DNA of 64,000 bases, from assembly GCA_035943935.1 (NCBI GenBank), contig DASZBR010000005.1:1-64000 (forward strand), given 5' to 3'. This document shows, in pieces, positions 42,265 to 51,109 of this stretch; within the stretch, counting starts at the first letter, position 1; each line of letters starts with the position of its first letter. The notes beneath the pieces are model-generated. The model saw only the letters and a program-made list of their open reading frames with translations, ran no database searches and had not been told where the DNA came from. The translations under genes were made by a program, and so were the position numbers. Source of the stretch: DASZBR01 sp035943935 (GTDB lineage Bacteria; Pseudomonadota; Gammaproteobacteria; DASZBR01).

Positions 42265-43167
42265 AAACTTTACCGCCCACCACAAGGCTCTTAAAAATTT
42301 AAACGGATTGTAGTGCGATGCTTTTAAGCCTTCCTGCAAAAAATAGTTAGCTTCTTTAAATTGGCAATGCGCCATATTCTTGAAAAATCCTACACATGAA
42401 AAATCATAAATAGCAGGATTTAAATCAGACCTGTATTCCGGATATTTTTCTTGAAGAATTTTTATGGCTTTAATATGTTCTTGATAATTTGCGTTATTAC
42501 GCACAACCGTTAAATTAGCCGCATGTTTGTTGTAAATATATAAAACCTCAGGAAGATAAGCTATTTTTCCCTTAGGCGCGGATAAAATCATGACTTCTTT
42601 GTAATAGGCTAAATCACTCGCATGTTTAACGTCAGAAAATAAGTTTATCTTAGGCGCAAATTTTTTCTGAAACATGAGGGTTGGCGAATAATACAGTGAA
42701 TCGGCCAAGGCTGTTTTTATACTCCCTGATTTAGTCGGTGCTTTATCGCTTAAACGATAGCGTTCTTTTTGAGCAGCAACATCAAAAACAGAGGCATCCG
42801 TATAGCAAATCGCGATATCCGGATCGCTTTCCATGAGGGTGATTTGTTTTGATATTTTTTGTGAAGGGATGCTGTCATCTCCCGACACGGTAGTAATATA
42901 TTTACCGTTGCAATGCGCGACTGCTTTAAACCAATTTTCAGTGACGCCCCTATTTTGTGTTGCGGTGAGTAATTTAATTTTATGGGGATATTGGTTTAGA
43001 TATTTTTGTATGATTTCAACTGTACGGTCAGTCGATGCATCATCAGAGATGATGATTTCAGTGTTGGTGTAATCTTGCGCCAAAGCGCACTGTATTGCAG
43101 TGTCGATGCATTTTTCATGGTTGTGCGTCATGATGATCAGAGAAACGAGAGGCAAGGTCGGTGTCAT
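42232..43167 (-). CDS. GT2 family glycosyltransferase
   Basis: This 311-residue GT-A enzyme has VSLIIMTHNHEKCIDTAI, IIISDDASTD, the NRGVTENW loop and the SGDDS acidic motif (near 96-100). The C-terminal part is basic, with short helices. It is last in the leftward polysaccharide operon; it overlaps the preceding gene by four bases. Sugar specificity is not visible. Its 3' end overlaps that of the UbiA-type gene. Confidence 0.82.
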   Translation of the reverse strand: MTPTLPLVSLIIMTHNHEKCIDTAIQCALAQDYTNTEIIISDDASTDRTVEIIQKYLNQYPHKIKLLTATQNRGVTENWFKAVAHCNGKYITTVSGDDSIPSQKISKQITLMESDPDIAICYTDASVFDVAAQKERYRLSDKAPTKSGSIKTALADSLYYSPTLMFQKKFAPKINLFSDVKHASDLAYYKEVMILSAPKGKIAYLPEVLYIYNKHAANLTVVRNNANYQEHIKAIKILQEKYPEYRSDLNPAIYDFSCVGFFKNMAHCQFKEANYFLQEGLKASHYNPFKFLRALWWAVKFLYQKQRKTKP

Positions 43168-45311
43168 AAGTATCTACGCAGCACTGCTCGGCCGAATTTT
43201 AGGATGCGCAATACCCATCGACCTGGTGTAGTACTATAAAGGGTACTCAGTATTTTGAGATACAGCGACCTTTTAAGCGAAACAGAGAGATTAGCCTTTA
43301 AAATAACGCTGATTAATTTTATAGCAACAGTTTCAATGTGATGGCTTTTTCTAAAATAGTCATAAGATTCCAACCCTAGCGGTCTTTTCTTGTTATTACT
43401 GTATATTTCTTCGATGATCTGACTAAAAGAGTTTGTTTGTACACCGGCTCTTTTCAGTTGTGCTTGATAGTATCCGAGGGTGTATTTTTTGGTGTTAAAG
43501 ATCCACACAAAGTTATCGGTATCCATGGATGTTTCAGATAAAAAAGTTAAGACGGACGGTATTTTTAAGCTCGCGGCTTCGAGTGTAGAAATGCCCATTG
43601 AAAATAAGACATCTATATTTTTCACTAAATAGGCATACAGCTCATCATGAATTAACGTCGAGGTAAAAATAAGATTAATTTTATCTGCATATTTTTTGAC
43701 ATCAATTAAATGTTTACTTTCTCCATTGCCAATAATATGAATATTTTTTTTCTTGTCGCTTTCCAAACGATAGAAGTTGTCCAGGACGTTGATTAAGCTG
43801 AAAATCTTGTCAGAATCAAGACGACCTAGCCATCCTATATTGATTTCTGTTTTATTAATAATCGCTATATTACTGTCTGCGGGAGTGCAGTTCTTTTCGG
43901 TCGTAAAGACGGGAAGATAATTTTCTTTGAAAGTAACACGCGATGTGGTTTTAGAGCTGTCCCAACAGGCCCAATCCATAAAACACACTGAATCGGATGC
44001 GGCTAGGTCAGCGAGACAATGATTTACGTGTTTTTGGGGTAGCCCTGAGCGGTAGCCAAGCCATTTGAGGCTCAAGGGATGTGCATACCAAAAGATTGAT
44101 TTCGAATCTGGATTGATAAGTGTTGGAGCTTCAAACAGCATGGTTATTGGGACAATTAAATTGACAGGTTTTTTTAAATCCAATGATGTGTGATTATCTG
44201 CGTGATTTAAAAACGCTACGTTTGTATTCGTATTCGATAATTGATTTTTGACGAAACCATCGGGGTAATCAATATACTGAACCGCACATCCCATTTCATC
44301 AGCCAGAAAAGTGGCCAGCCGCATGAACAGAAATTCATATCCACCGACAATTCTGCTGGGCATATAAAAAAGAAAAGTACTGCTCAATGTTTTCCCTGTC
44401 GAGGGGGCGGTACTTTGATATTTCAGATAATCGCTGAAAATCTTACAAAAATTTGAAAGATCGTCGAGTGAGATTTGATTGTGCGGTTGATGTTGCGTGT
44501 CATCGAGTAGCTTGAGATTACGTTTTATATAATACAGTCCCTTTTGGCTAAGAAAAAAATCGGGATGTATTTGGCCGAAGTATGAAAACATTTCTAGAAA
44601 GAATCCCGCATTGATCGAATCTTTTTGAAATTGATTACAGCGAGTCCAAATGCCGTCTTGCGTGATTCTGTAAACACTTTCAATGTCATTGACGCAATAG
44701 GCTTTGCCTTTGCTTAAATGAATAAAATTTCTAAAAGTATCCCCTTCATAATACCGTTCTTTTGGTGTGCCAATATGCGCATACCATTCTTTAGGCACAC
44801 CCGTTTTAAAAAACCTATTCCTAAATACAACTCCTGAGGTATGGCCATAGATGAACTCACTCAGATGCTCAAAATCAAACGTCGCGTTTTTTATAAGCGT
44901 AAAATAGGGCGTTCTTTTATTATTTTCGTCGAGATACGTATTGCTCATATAGATTGTAAAATCTTCATGTGCTTCTAAAAAATCAATGGCTTTTTGAAGT
45001 TTTTTTTCGCTGATCCAATAATCATCGGGATCTAAGACACAAAAATAATCTGTTTTGGTCAGCGCATAGGCTTTTAATGTCGTCGATAAACAACCTTCAT
45101 TGTGAGGATTGGTGAGAACGCGAATTTTTTTGGGATGGTCCGCTTGATATTTCTGCGCAATTTCTAAGCTTTTATCCGTTGATTTATCGTCGATGATGAT
45201 CAGTTCAAACTCAAAATGTGTTTTTTGCATCAATACAGAATCTATCGCCTGTGCAATATATTTTTCTTTGTTGTATGCCGGCATTAAAACGGTAAGCTTG
45301 GCGACGTTCAT
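43164..45311 (-). CDS. Two-domain glycosyltransferase (GT2 plus GT4-like)
   Basis: This 715-residue protein seems to hold two catalytic domains. The N-terminal GT-A domain (about 1-280) has LTVLMPAYNKEKYIAQAI, IIIDDKSTDKS, NEGCL and LDPDDYW (DxD). The C-terminal GT-B-like domain (about 315-670) has GGYEFLFMRLATFLADEM, GWLGRLDSDKIFSLINVL and LFSMGISTLEAASLKIPSVL, similar to GT4 donor sites, though the usual EX7E is incomplete. Such double enzymes add two different sugars in a row. It overlaps its neighbours on both sides by four bases. Confidence 0.78.
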   Translation of the reverse strand: MNVAKLTVLMPAYNKEKYIAQAIDSVLMQKTHFEFELIIIDDKSTDKSLEIAQKYQADHPKKIRVLTNPHNEGCLSTTLKAYALTKTDYFCVLDPDDYWISEKKLQKAIDFLEAHEDFTIYMSNTYLDENNKRTPYFTLIKNATFDFEHLSEFIYGHTSGVVFRNRFFKTGVPKEWYAHIGTPKERYYEGDTFRNFIHLSKGKAYCVNDIESVYRITQDGIWTRCNQFQKDSINAGFFLEMFSYFGQIHPDFFLSQKGLYYIKRNLKLLDDTQHQPHNQISLDDLSNFCKIFSDYLKYQSTAPSTGKTLSSTFLFYMPSRIVGGYEFLFMRLATFLADEMGCAVQYIDYPDGFVKNQLSNTNTNVAFLNHADNHTSLDLKKPVNLIVPITMLFEAPTLINPDSKSIFWYAHPLSLKWLGYRSGLPQKHVNHCLADLAASDSVCFMDWACWDSSKTTSRVTFKENYLPVFTTEKNCTPADSNIAIINKTEINIGWLGRLDSDKIFSLINVLDNFYRLESDKKKNIHIIGNGESKHLIDVKKYADKINLIFTSTLIHDELYAYLVKNIDVLFSMGISTLEAASLKIPSVLTFLSETSMDTDNFVWIFNTKKYTLGYYQAQLKRAGVQTNSFSQIIEEIYSNNKKRPLGLESYDYFRKSHHIETVAIKLISVILKANLSVSLKRSLYLKILSTLYSTTPGRWVLRILKFGRAVLRRYL

Positions 45312-45847
45312 GCGGGTCCTTTGGTGTTCCTATCAATCACCTCTTGGTATTCAGCCAACTTGTTCGTGAAATCTTCTTTTGTGTAGGTCAGCAAAAAGTC
45401 TTCGTCTGTTTCACCTGTAATGACTGCGCCAAATCGTAAATAGAACTGTAAGGCTTTTTCATTTTTCTTTCTGACATCAAAGTTTGTCGTGTCAAACCCC
45501 AAATCGAAAAAAGCATAGTGATATAATAAAACGATGGATTCAAAACTCGCATACGATCGTGCTTCTGATATGACTATCCAACTTCCCCAGCAAAAGCATT
45601 TGTCTTTTATGTCATAAATCCTAATCGTGCCAACGGGTTCCTGTTTTTTATTTTGTATAATGAAATACCATTGTTGGGGATCATCCATGCACGTCTTGAT
45701 CCATGCGCGTTGTTTTTCGAGGTTATTTTCGACAGGATTAAGGTATCGGCTCAGTTCTGGATCGAGGCGTAGCGATAAAATAAATTCTGCATCACTGACG
45801 TCAAGGGGTCTCAGGTCGACATTTTTGCCCATGATCGTTTTATTCAT
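45308..45847 (-). CDS. GNAT N-acetyltransferase (RimJ/RimL-like)
   Basis: This 179-residue protein has the GNAT fold with VDLRPLDVSDAEFILSLRLDPELSRYL at the start, QEPVGTIRIYDI, the acyl-CoA region WGSWIVISEARSYASFESIVLL and VRKKNEKALQFYLRFGA. Surrounded by amino-sugar genes, it is a fair candidate to acylate the 3-amino group of the dTDP sugar made by the FdtA/FdtB-like enzymes, in place of the hexapeptide FdtC; WecD, another dTDP-amino-sugar acetyltransferase, is also a GNAT. This role is inferred. Confidence 0.8.
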   Translation of the reverse strand: MNKTIMGKNVDLRPLDVSDAEFILSLRLDPELSRYLNPVENNLEKQRAWIKTCMDDPQQWYFIIQNKKQEPVGTIRIYDIKDKCFCWGSWIVISEARSYASFESIVLLYHYAFFDLGFDTTNFDVRKKNEKALQFYLRFGAVITGETDEDFLLTYTKEDFTNKLAEYQEVIDRNTKGPA

Positions 45848-47228
45848 TCAGCCAGCCACTCTTTTCTAAAAAAGTGATCAGGACATTTAAATCAATATGA
45901 AAATCAGTATGCAAAAGAGGAATGCCTGGGCAAGGGAGAGCTGTTTTTCCCAGAAGAAATTCTAGATTGATATTGATTGCTGTCGCCAATGCCCCGAATA
46001 AATGAAGGCTGTTTGTAGGCGCATCGTTGTATAACATCAACACGTTACATTCTGTTGGCGCAAAAATAAAATTAGTCATGCCTGCTCCACTCTGACCGAT
46101 GATGATTTTAGCCTCAGAGAATAGTCTCACTTGCGCAAAAAAAGATAAGTTTTCAGGGAAAACAATTTCAAAACCCTGTGCGACTAAATAATTTTCTACT
46201 TTGGTTGAGTTTAGCAATTGTCGGTAATTAGATGTTTTTCGAGAGACAAATATTTTTCGACGTGGTTTCTGCGCGGTAAGATTTAATTTCTCTAACACGG
46301 CGTTTCTCACAAAATGTATGGCTTTGGGCGAATAAACCGCATCTTTTTGGTAGTAGGGTAAATTATAATTGTCGTGCACAACGGATAACTGTGAGGGATA
46401 GTAAAGTTTCTGTACGAGATAGCTTTTATTGCGTTGCAATTTAATGATGTCTCTCTCTCCTGCATTGATCAACGCAAGGGCTTCGAATGCTTGAGAATGA
46501 AGATGCCCATCAACCAGTAAGGGAATTTTTTTATCTAAATGGCTTATCAAGCTTAATCGGGGCAGACATTCTACAATCCAATGAAAATAATTGACGGAGT
46601 GATCTTTCGCAAAATGTATGCCGCATTCAATGGTTCTATCATAGAAGCGAGGTGCTTGACGTGTTTTGAGAGTGAGCATTTCGGGGAAAACTTTTTCGAT
46701 GACCGGGGATTTTATGGCGTATTGCTCAGTTGAATTGCGCTCAATCTCATCGTACAACGCTATGCCCTCAGCTAAAATTAAGTCAGTACCCGCAAAGACT
46801 GTTACGTTATTCAATTCTGCGAGGTAGGTGTCAGGTAGTGGCGCTTCGCATTTATATTCTTCAGCGACAATAAAATCATGATTAATCACTTTTGGGAGAG
46901 AGAGCCTTATTGTTTGATTTACATCAAAGAACGTTATTTTTTTCGACAGTAACTTACAGCCTTCGGGTATAGAACAATAGGGGACATTTTTTCTTGGGGT
47001 TATATCCGGAGATTGTGACGCCGATGAGGTAGGTGAGTTATCTGGCTCGTCGTATGCTATGCCTATGTAGGCTAAATTCTTTTTAAAATGAGCTCGGCTG
47101 GGGTCTAAGGCAATTGCCCATAAGATTAATTTACCGCAAATTCTACGAGAAAACCCAAACAGTTTAATTCCCGCCAAGTTCAGTATATTGGCGAGCGTTA
47201 ATTTTTTATAGAGCGTTTTTAATTTCAT
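45840..47228 (-). CDS. GT61 family glycosyltransferase (DUF563)
   Basis: This 462-residue protein has a C-terminal GT61 domain (about 205-450): YFHWIVECLPRLSLI, KIFVSRKTSNYRQLLN, the VYPENLS-like FPENLSFFAQVRLF and IIGQSGAGMTNFIFAP. The first 200 residues are not assigned, apart from a VTVFAGTDLILAEG segment common in this family. GT61 enzymes act in eukaryotic xylan and O-glycan synthesis and in bacterial capsules or LPS. The gene is eight bases into the GNAT gene at its 3' end. Confidence 0.82.
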   Translation of the reverse strand: MKLKTLYKKLTLANILNLAGIKLFGFSRRICGKLILWAIALDPSRAHFKKNLAYIGIAYDEPDNSPTSSASQSPDITPRKNVPYCSIPEGCKLLSKKITFFDVNQTIRLSLPKVINHDFIVAEEYKCEAPLPDTYLAELNNVTVFAGTDLILAEGIALYDEIERNSTEQYAIKSPVIEKVFPEMLTLKTRQAPRFYDRTIECGIHFAKDHSVNYFHWIVECLPRLSLISHLDKKIPLLVDGHLHSQAFEALALINAGERDIIKLQRNKSYLVQKLYYPSQLSVVHDNYNLPYYQKDAVYSPKAIHFVRNAVLEKLNLTAQKPRRKIFVSRKTSNYRQLLNSTKVENYLVAQGFEIVFPENLSFFAQVRLFSEAKIIIGQSGAGMTNFIFAPTECNVLMLYNDAPTNSLHLFGALATAININLEFLLGKTALPCPGIPLLHTDFHIDLNVLITFLEKSGWLNE

Positions 47229-47237
47229 GGAGATTTG

Positions 47238-48338
47238 CTACGCATGGGCGAAAAATTCTCTTATCGCTTTAGCACAATAGTGCGCTTCTTCTTCTGCCAA
47301 ATGTGGACCCATGGGTAAACTCAATTGTTCTTTGCACATACGTTCTGTTAATGGGAATGCGTCTTCTTTAATATTCATCTCGGCATAAGCATTTTGTAAA
47401 TGAATGGCTTTGGGATAATGAATTTTTGTGCCAATGTCTTTAGAGGTTAGGAATTTTTGTAGCGCGTCTCTTTTTGACGTTCTGATTGAAAAAAGATGCC
47501 ACACATGTCCGTCGTCATCACGCGGTAAAAGCAGATCGCTTATTCCTTGAAGTTCTTGAAGATAAATTTTTGCAATCTTGCGGCGTCTCTTATTCCACTC
47601 ATCTAATTTTTTTAATTTAATAGACAGCACGCCGGCTTGTAATTCATCGAGACGACTATTGCCCGCTTTGATGGTGTGTTCATAAGAAACCTTGCTGCCG
47701 TAATTTCTCAGCATATGGAGTTTTTCAGCGAGCGCATCATCGTTGGTTGAAATACACCCACCATCACCGAAACACCCTAAATTTTTGCCGGGATAAAAAC
47801 TAAATCCTGAACAATCGCCGAATGCACCGGCTTTATGTTGTTTTGTGAATCCACCATGCGCCTGTGCAGAATCTTCGATGACTTTTAAATGATGCTCTTT
47901 TGCGATGGCCATGATTTTTTCCATATCGCACACTTTGCCATATAAATGTACGGGCATAATGGCTTTGGTTTTGGGTGTAATGGCTTTTTTAATCTGCTCG
48001 GGATCAATCAAGAAGTCTTCATTCACTTCAACGCCGATAGGGGTTGCGCCCGCTTCTGACACCGCAAGCCAAGTTGCAATAAAGGTAAACGCAGGAACGA
48101 TCACTTCGTCGCCTTTGCCAATATTTAACGCTTTGAGACTAAGTGTGAGTGCATCTAAACCATCGCCGACACCAATGACATGTTTTACGCCTAAGTATTT
48201 TGCAAATTCCTGTTCGAATTGGCTCAAGCGATTGCCTAAGATATAAAACGCATCATGATTAATATTTTGCCACAGTTGATCAAATTCAGGTTTAAGTTCT
48301 TGGTAGGCTTTTTGTAAATCCAGTAATGGCACTTTCAT
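47238..48338 (-). CDS. fdtB: dTDP-3-oxo-6-deoxyhexose 3-aminotransferase (FdtB/QdtB-like)
   Basis: This 366-residue PLP enzyme of the DegT/DnrJ/EryC1/StrS family transaminates a nucleotide-linked keto sugar. It has VIGVGDGLDALTLSLKAL, DSAQAHGG (Asp156) and FSFYPGKNLGCFGDGG with the PLP lysine at Lys185. The adjacent ketoisomerase (fdtA-like) makes a 3-keto-6-deoxyhexose, so the product should be dTDP-3-amino-3,6-dideoxy-galactose (Fuc3N) or the glucose isomer (Qui3N). It overlaps fdtA by four bases. Confidence 0.87.
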   Translation of the reverse strand: MKVPLLDLQKAYQELKPEFDQLWQNINHDAFYILGNRLSQFEQEFAKYLGVKHVIGVGDGLDALTLSLKALNIGKGDEVIVPAFTFIATWLAVSEAGATPIGVEVNEDFLIDPEQIKKAITPKTKAIMPVHLYGKVCDMEKIMAIAKEHHLKVIEDSAQAHGGFTKQHKAGAFGDCSGFSFYPGKNLGCFGDGGCISTNDDALAEKLHMLRNYGSKVSYEHTIKAGNSRLDELQAGVLSIKLKKLDEWNKRRRKIAKIYLQELQGISDLLLPRDDDGHVWHLFSIRTSKRDALQKFLTSKDIGTKIHYPKAIHLQNAYAEMNIKEDAFPLTERMCKEQLSLPMGPHLAEEEAHYCAKAIREFFAHA

Positions 48339-48772
48339 TTTTTATCTCCGTGGTTCGATTTCCACTTCTTGAATTCGTCATACGATCGGATGTAATCCTG
48401 TTCATCATAAATATCAGAGGCTAAAATGATGACAGCAGCATCGGGACTCGAGTTTTGTACTTCACGCCACATGGGTTTTTCGATAATCAAACCTTTATTC
48501 GGAGAATCTAGCGTGATGATTTGTTTGTGCGTGACGTCATCTAAAACAAAATCGACGCTACCATGAACACAAAAAATAAACTGTTTCAGTTGTTTGTGAG
48601 CGTGTCCGCCTCGTGTATTTTTTAGGTCATATAACCAGTACACACGATTGATAGCAAAGTCTAACAGTTGGCCCAGCTGAACAAATGAGATCGCGCCTCT
48701 TTCATCAGTAATGCTGGGTATTTGAACTACTTTGCACCCTTCTACCATTATCGTTCCCATATCGCGAGGCAT
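48335..48772 (-). CDS. fdtA: dTDP-4-oxo-6-deoxyglucose 3,4-ketoisomerase (FdtA/QdtA-like)
   Basis: This 145-residue cupin moves the keto group of dTDP-4-keto-6-deoxyglucose from C4 to C3. Family features are the ERG-like DERGAISFVQ near residue 24, YWLYDLKNTRGGHAHKQLKQFIFCVHGS with two active-site His (near 57-59), and LIIEKPMWREV. Whether galacto (FdtA) or gluco (QdtA) product is made depends on a few residues I cannot assign. Starts at 48772, 48760 and 48748 are in frame; the last has a GGGA before it and may be the true one. Confidence 0.85.
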   Translation of the reverse strand: MPRDMGTIMVEGCKVVQIPSITDERGAISFVQLGQLLDFAINRVYWLYDLKNTRGGHAHKQLKQFIFCVHGSVDFVLDDVTHKQIITLDSPNKGLIIEKPMWREVQNSSPDAAVIILASDIYDEQDYIRSYDEFKKWKSNHGDKK

Positions 48773-48793
48773 TGGTTAAGTCAAACTCAGGCC

Positions 48794-48822
48794 ATTTTCA
48801 TAGATATAACAGATAAGTGCAA
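48794..48822 (-). promoter_or_regulatory. Candidate internal promoter before fdtA
   Basis: On the complement strand TTGCAC (48822-48817) is followed after 17 bases by GAAAAT (48799-48794). It lies in the 83-base gap, the only sizeable gap in the leftward polysaccharide operon. The -10 is poor, so this is tentative. Confidence 0.28.
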
Positions 48823-48855
48823 CCCTTCGAAAGGGGTTAAGAAGCCCGGATGTTG

Positions 48856-50400
48856 CTATTGCAGCGCCGAGATAACTGTTTTGTCGTTAGGGTAACCCAT
48901 GACCCATAAATTATAACCAGGCTGGAATGGAATGATTTTAAAAACCTGCATGTTTGCTTTGATAGCCTGTTCATAAAGCAATTGTTCAAAAGGTAAAACG
49001 GGCCAAGATAAAGCTCTGTCTGAGTTACTGATTAATATAATTACCCGAGGATTTTGGCTAAATATATAATCAGCTTGTTGTGAAGGTGAGAGTGGAGTGG
49101 TTGCAAGAATTTTATTATTGAGCGCACAGCTGTCAATCACCGGCCAGTGACTGTAAAACGGAATGGCACCGGCATCACAGGTGACGAGAAAATTTTCACT
49201 CTGAATGGTTCCTAATGCTTTTCCTAAGGGGATATGGGTTTTTTCCATGCCAGTGGTATATACGCTATCGGCGTGTAGTTGGGTTAAGGTTTCCGTGTGA
49301 TTTTTGTAAACAAAAACAGCAATAGCGATGATTAAAATAACAACGGCTATTTTTTGTTTTTTTTCCGGAAGATCTTTCTGTAAGCAACTGGATGCAAGAA
49401 CCAACGCAATCATAGGCCACGCAAAACGAAAGCTGTAATTCATAATGGGATCGGCATGAAGGCTAAATAAGAGGCCACTTAAAAATACAGCAGCATAGGT
49501 TAGCACAATAATTTTTTGTGTTTTAAAAGCGTTCTTCCAAAAAACAATCATGACTAATAATAATGGCCAGTAGTAATGCAAGAAATGCAGTGTGGCAGCT
49601 GAACCTTGAAATAGACTGCCATTATAGAATTTTATATAAAAAGATAAGGGAAAGAATAGACCATAGTAATGAGTGCGCCATAAGTAATATATCAAGCCTG
49701 GTGCAATATAAAGTAGCAGTGTTGTTTTTATAAAATAACGTAAGCGGTTTTCCTGTAAATAACAACAAGAGCCTATCAAGAATATTAAATTATACAGATT
49801 TGCTTCTGGGCGTGTTAAACCTAGTAATAAAGCAAACAACGAAAATAAACGTACGTGGTTTAAGAACAGTGTATCGGGCAAGTCAGGATTATTGATGGAT
49901 GAGAATAAACGTGCGGTTGAAAAAAGCAGAAGAAAATACAGTGGAGTTTCTAAGCCTGCTACAACATGAATTGCAGTAATAAGATCACTTAAGAAAAAAA
50001 CATATAAAAAAGCCAGTGTTAAAGAAAATAATGCTTTTTGGGTGATGTTTGCTGTGCGTAGCATAATTAAGCCAACGCCCAATACACACAAAATTCCTGT
50101 GAATTTCGCCCAAAGTAAAATAGGGCTGTGTGTTAAAAATCCTAAACTTAGCCACAGAATATCGAGAAAGCTGGTGTAGCCTTCAACGGGCGGTTGTCCG
50201 ATATTCCATAGGATTTTTCCGTAGTGTACAAAATTATACGCATAGCGAAAGGCAATGTACGCATCATCGACGGTATAAGACCAGAGGGTGATGAGATGTT
50301 GAGTAAAGACACCAAATGCGCTGAGTAATACGATAAAAACAAGCGCAGGCTGAAGTCGCGCTTTAAGCCACACTGGCACTGGCTTGAGTGTATTGGGCAA
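48856..50400 (-). CDS. GT-C membrane glycosyltransferase, AftB-like pattern
   Basis: This 514-residue membrane protein has about ten helices. Its first periplasmic loop reads TVDDAYIAFRYAYN, then HYGKILWN and VEGYTSFLDILW (about 43-82). That DDAYI-FRY ... VEGYT-FL pattern is, from memory, shared by mycobacterial AftB-like arabinofuranosyltransferases and a set of Gram-negative GT-C proteins. A DPA-like donor module lies 7 kb away, so this protein may transfer D-arabinofuranose or a related furanose; this is inference. It overlaps wzt by 38 bases. Confidence 0.72.
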   Translation of the reverse strand: MPNTLKPVPVWLKARLQPALVFIVLLSAFGVFTQHLITLWSYTVDDAYIAFRYAYNFVHYGKILWNIGQPPVEGYTSFLDILWLSLGFLTHSPILLWAKFTGILCVLGVGLIMLRTANITQKALFSLTLAFLYVFFLSDLITAIHVVAGLETPLYFLLLFSTARLFSSINNPDLPDTLFLNHVRLFSLFALLLGLTRPEANLYNLIFLIGSCCYLQENRLRYFIKTTLLLYIAPGLIYYLWRTHYYGLFFPLSFYIKFYNGSLFQGSAATLHFLHYYWPLLLVMIVFWKNAFKTQKIIVLTYAAVFLSGLLFSLHADPIMNYSFRFAWPMIALVLASSCLQKDLPEKKQKIAVVILIIAIAVFVYKNHTETLTQLHADSVYTTGMEKTHIPLGKALGTIQSENFLVTCDAGAIPFYSHWPVIDSCALNNKILATTPLSPSQQADYIFSQNPRVIILISNSDRALSWPVLPFEQLLYEQAIKANMQVFKIIPFQPGYNLWVMGYPNDKTVISALQ

Positions 50401-51106
50401 TCACATCATCAGGTTTGCCCATGGCTTTTAATTCGCCATGATGTAACCAGGCCACACGATCGCACATGGTTTGAACGGCACTCAGATCATGCGATACCAA
50501 TAAAATGGTCGTTCCGTTTTTGCGAAAGGTGTGAATGCGGTCCGTACAACGTTTTTGAAAATCTGTGTCGCCCACAGACAACGCTTCATCGACAATTAAT
50601 ATTTCAGGTTGAACATCCGTGGCGACTGAAAAACCCAAGCGGCTGGACATACCCGTTGAATAATTACGTACCGGCGTGTCGATAAATTCTTGCAGTCCTG
50701 CGAATTCAACAATGCGATCAAAGCGAGATTTAATGTCTTTTTTGGAAAAACCTAAAATGGCGCTATTTAAATAAATATTTTCGCGGCCGGTGAGTTCAGG
50801 ATCAAATCCCGCGCCTAATTCTAACAGCGGGAAGATTTTCCCGTGTAAAATAACGCGTCCTTTGGTAGGGCGTAATACCCGTGCGATGACTTTGAGCAAG
50901 GTGCTTTTGCCCGCGCCATTTTGTCCAATGAGACCAAAAACTTCACCCGCATAAACTTCTAAGCTGACGTTATTGAGCGCATGAAATTCATGGTAAAACA
51001 TTTTGCGTTGTAATAATTTGACCACATATTCTTTAATGGACGACACTCGGACATTTGGTATCTTATAGCGTACTGATACATTTTCGAGATGAATCATGGG
51101 TTCCAT
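50363..51106 (-). CDS. wzt: Polysaccharide ABC exporter ATPase Wzt
   Basis: This 247-residue ATPase powers export of a finished polysaccharide across the inner membrane. It has Walker A GQNGAGKST (about 61-69), the TGRENIYLNSAILGF block, signature YSTGMSSRLGFSVA and Walker B ILIVDEALSVGD. It lacks the C-terminal carbohydrate-binding domain of E. coli O9a Wzt, so export should not need a capped chain recognised by that domain. wzm lies directly upstream in the operon. Confidence 0.92.
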   Translation of the reverse strand: MEPMIHLENVSVRYKIPNVRVSSIKEYVVKLLQRKMFYHEFHALNNVSLEVYAGEVFGLIGQNGAGKSTLLKVIARVLRPTKGRVILHGKIFPLLELGAGFDPELTGRENIYLNSAILGFSKKDIKSRFDRIVEFAGLQEFIDTPVRNYSTGMSSRLGFSVATDVQPEILIVDEALSVGDTDFQKRCTDRIHTFRKNGTTILLVSHDLSAVQTMCDRVAWLHHGELKAMGKPDDVIAQYTQASASVA

Positions 51107-51109
51107 GGG

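Noticed and set aside
45407..45430. Second parS-like sequence (TGTTTCACCTGTAATG)
   Set aside because: Only one half-site matches (12 of 16), it lies in a coding region far from parAB, and such matches are expected by chance.
48821..48838. AACCC/GGGTT hairpin between the GT-C gene and fdtA
   Set aside because: No T-run follows on either strand and the operon appears to continue, so it is not called a terminator.
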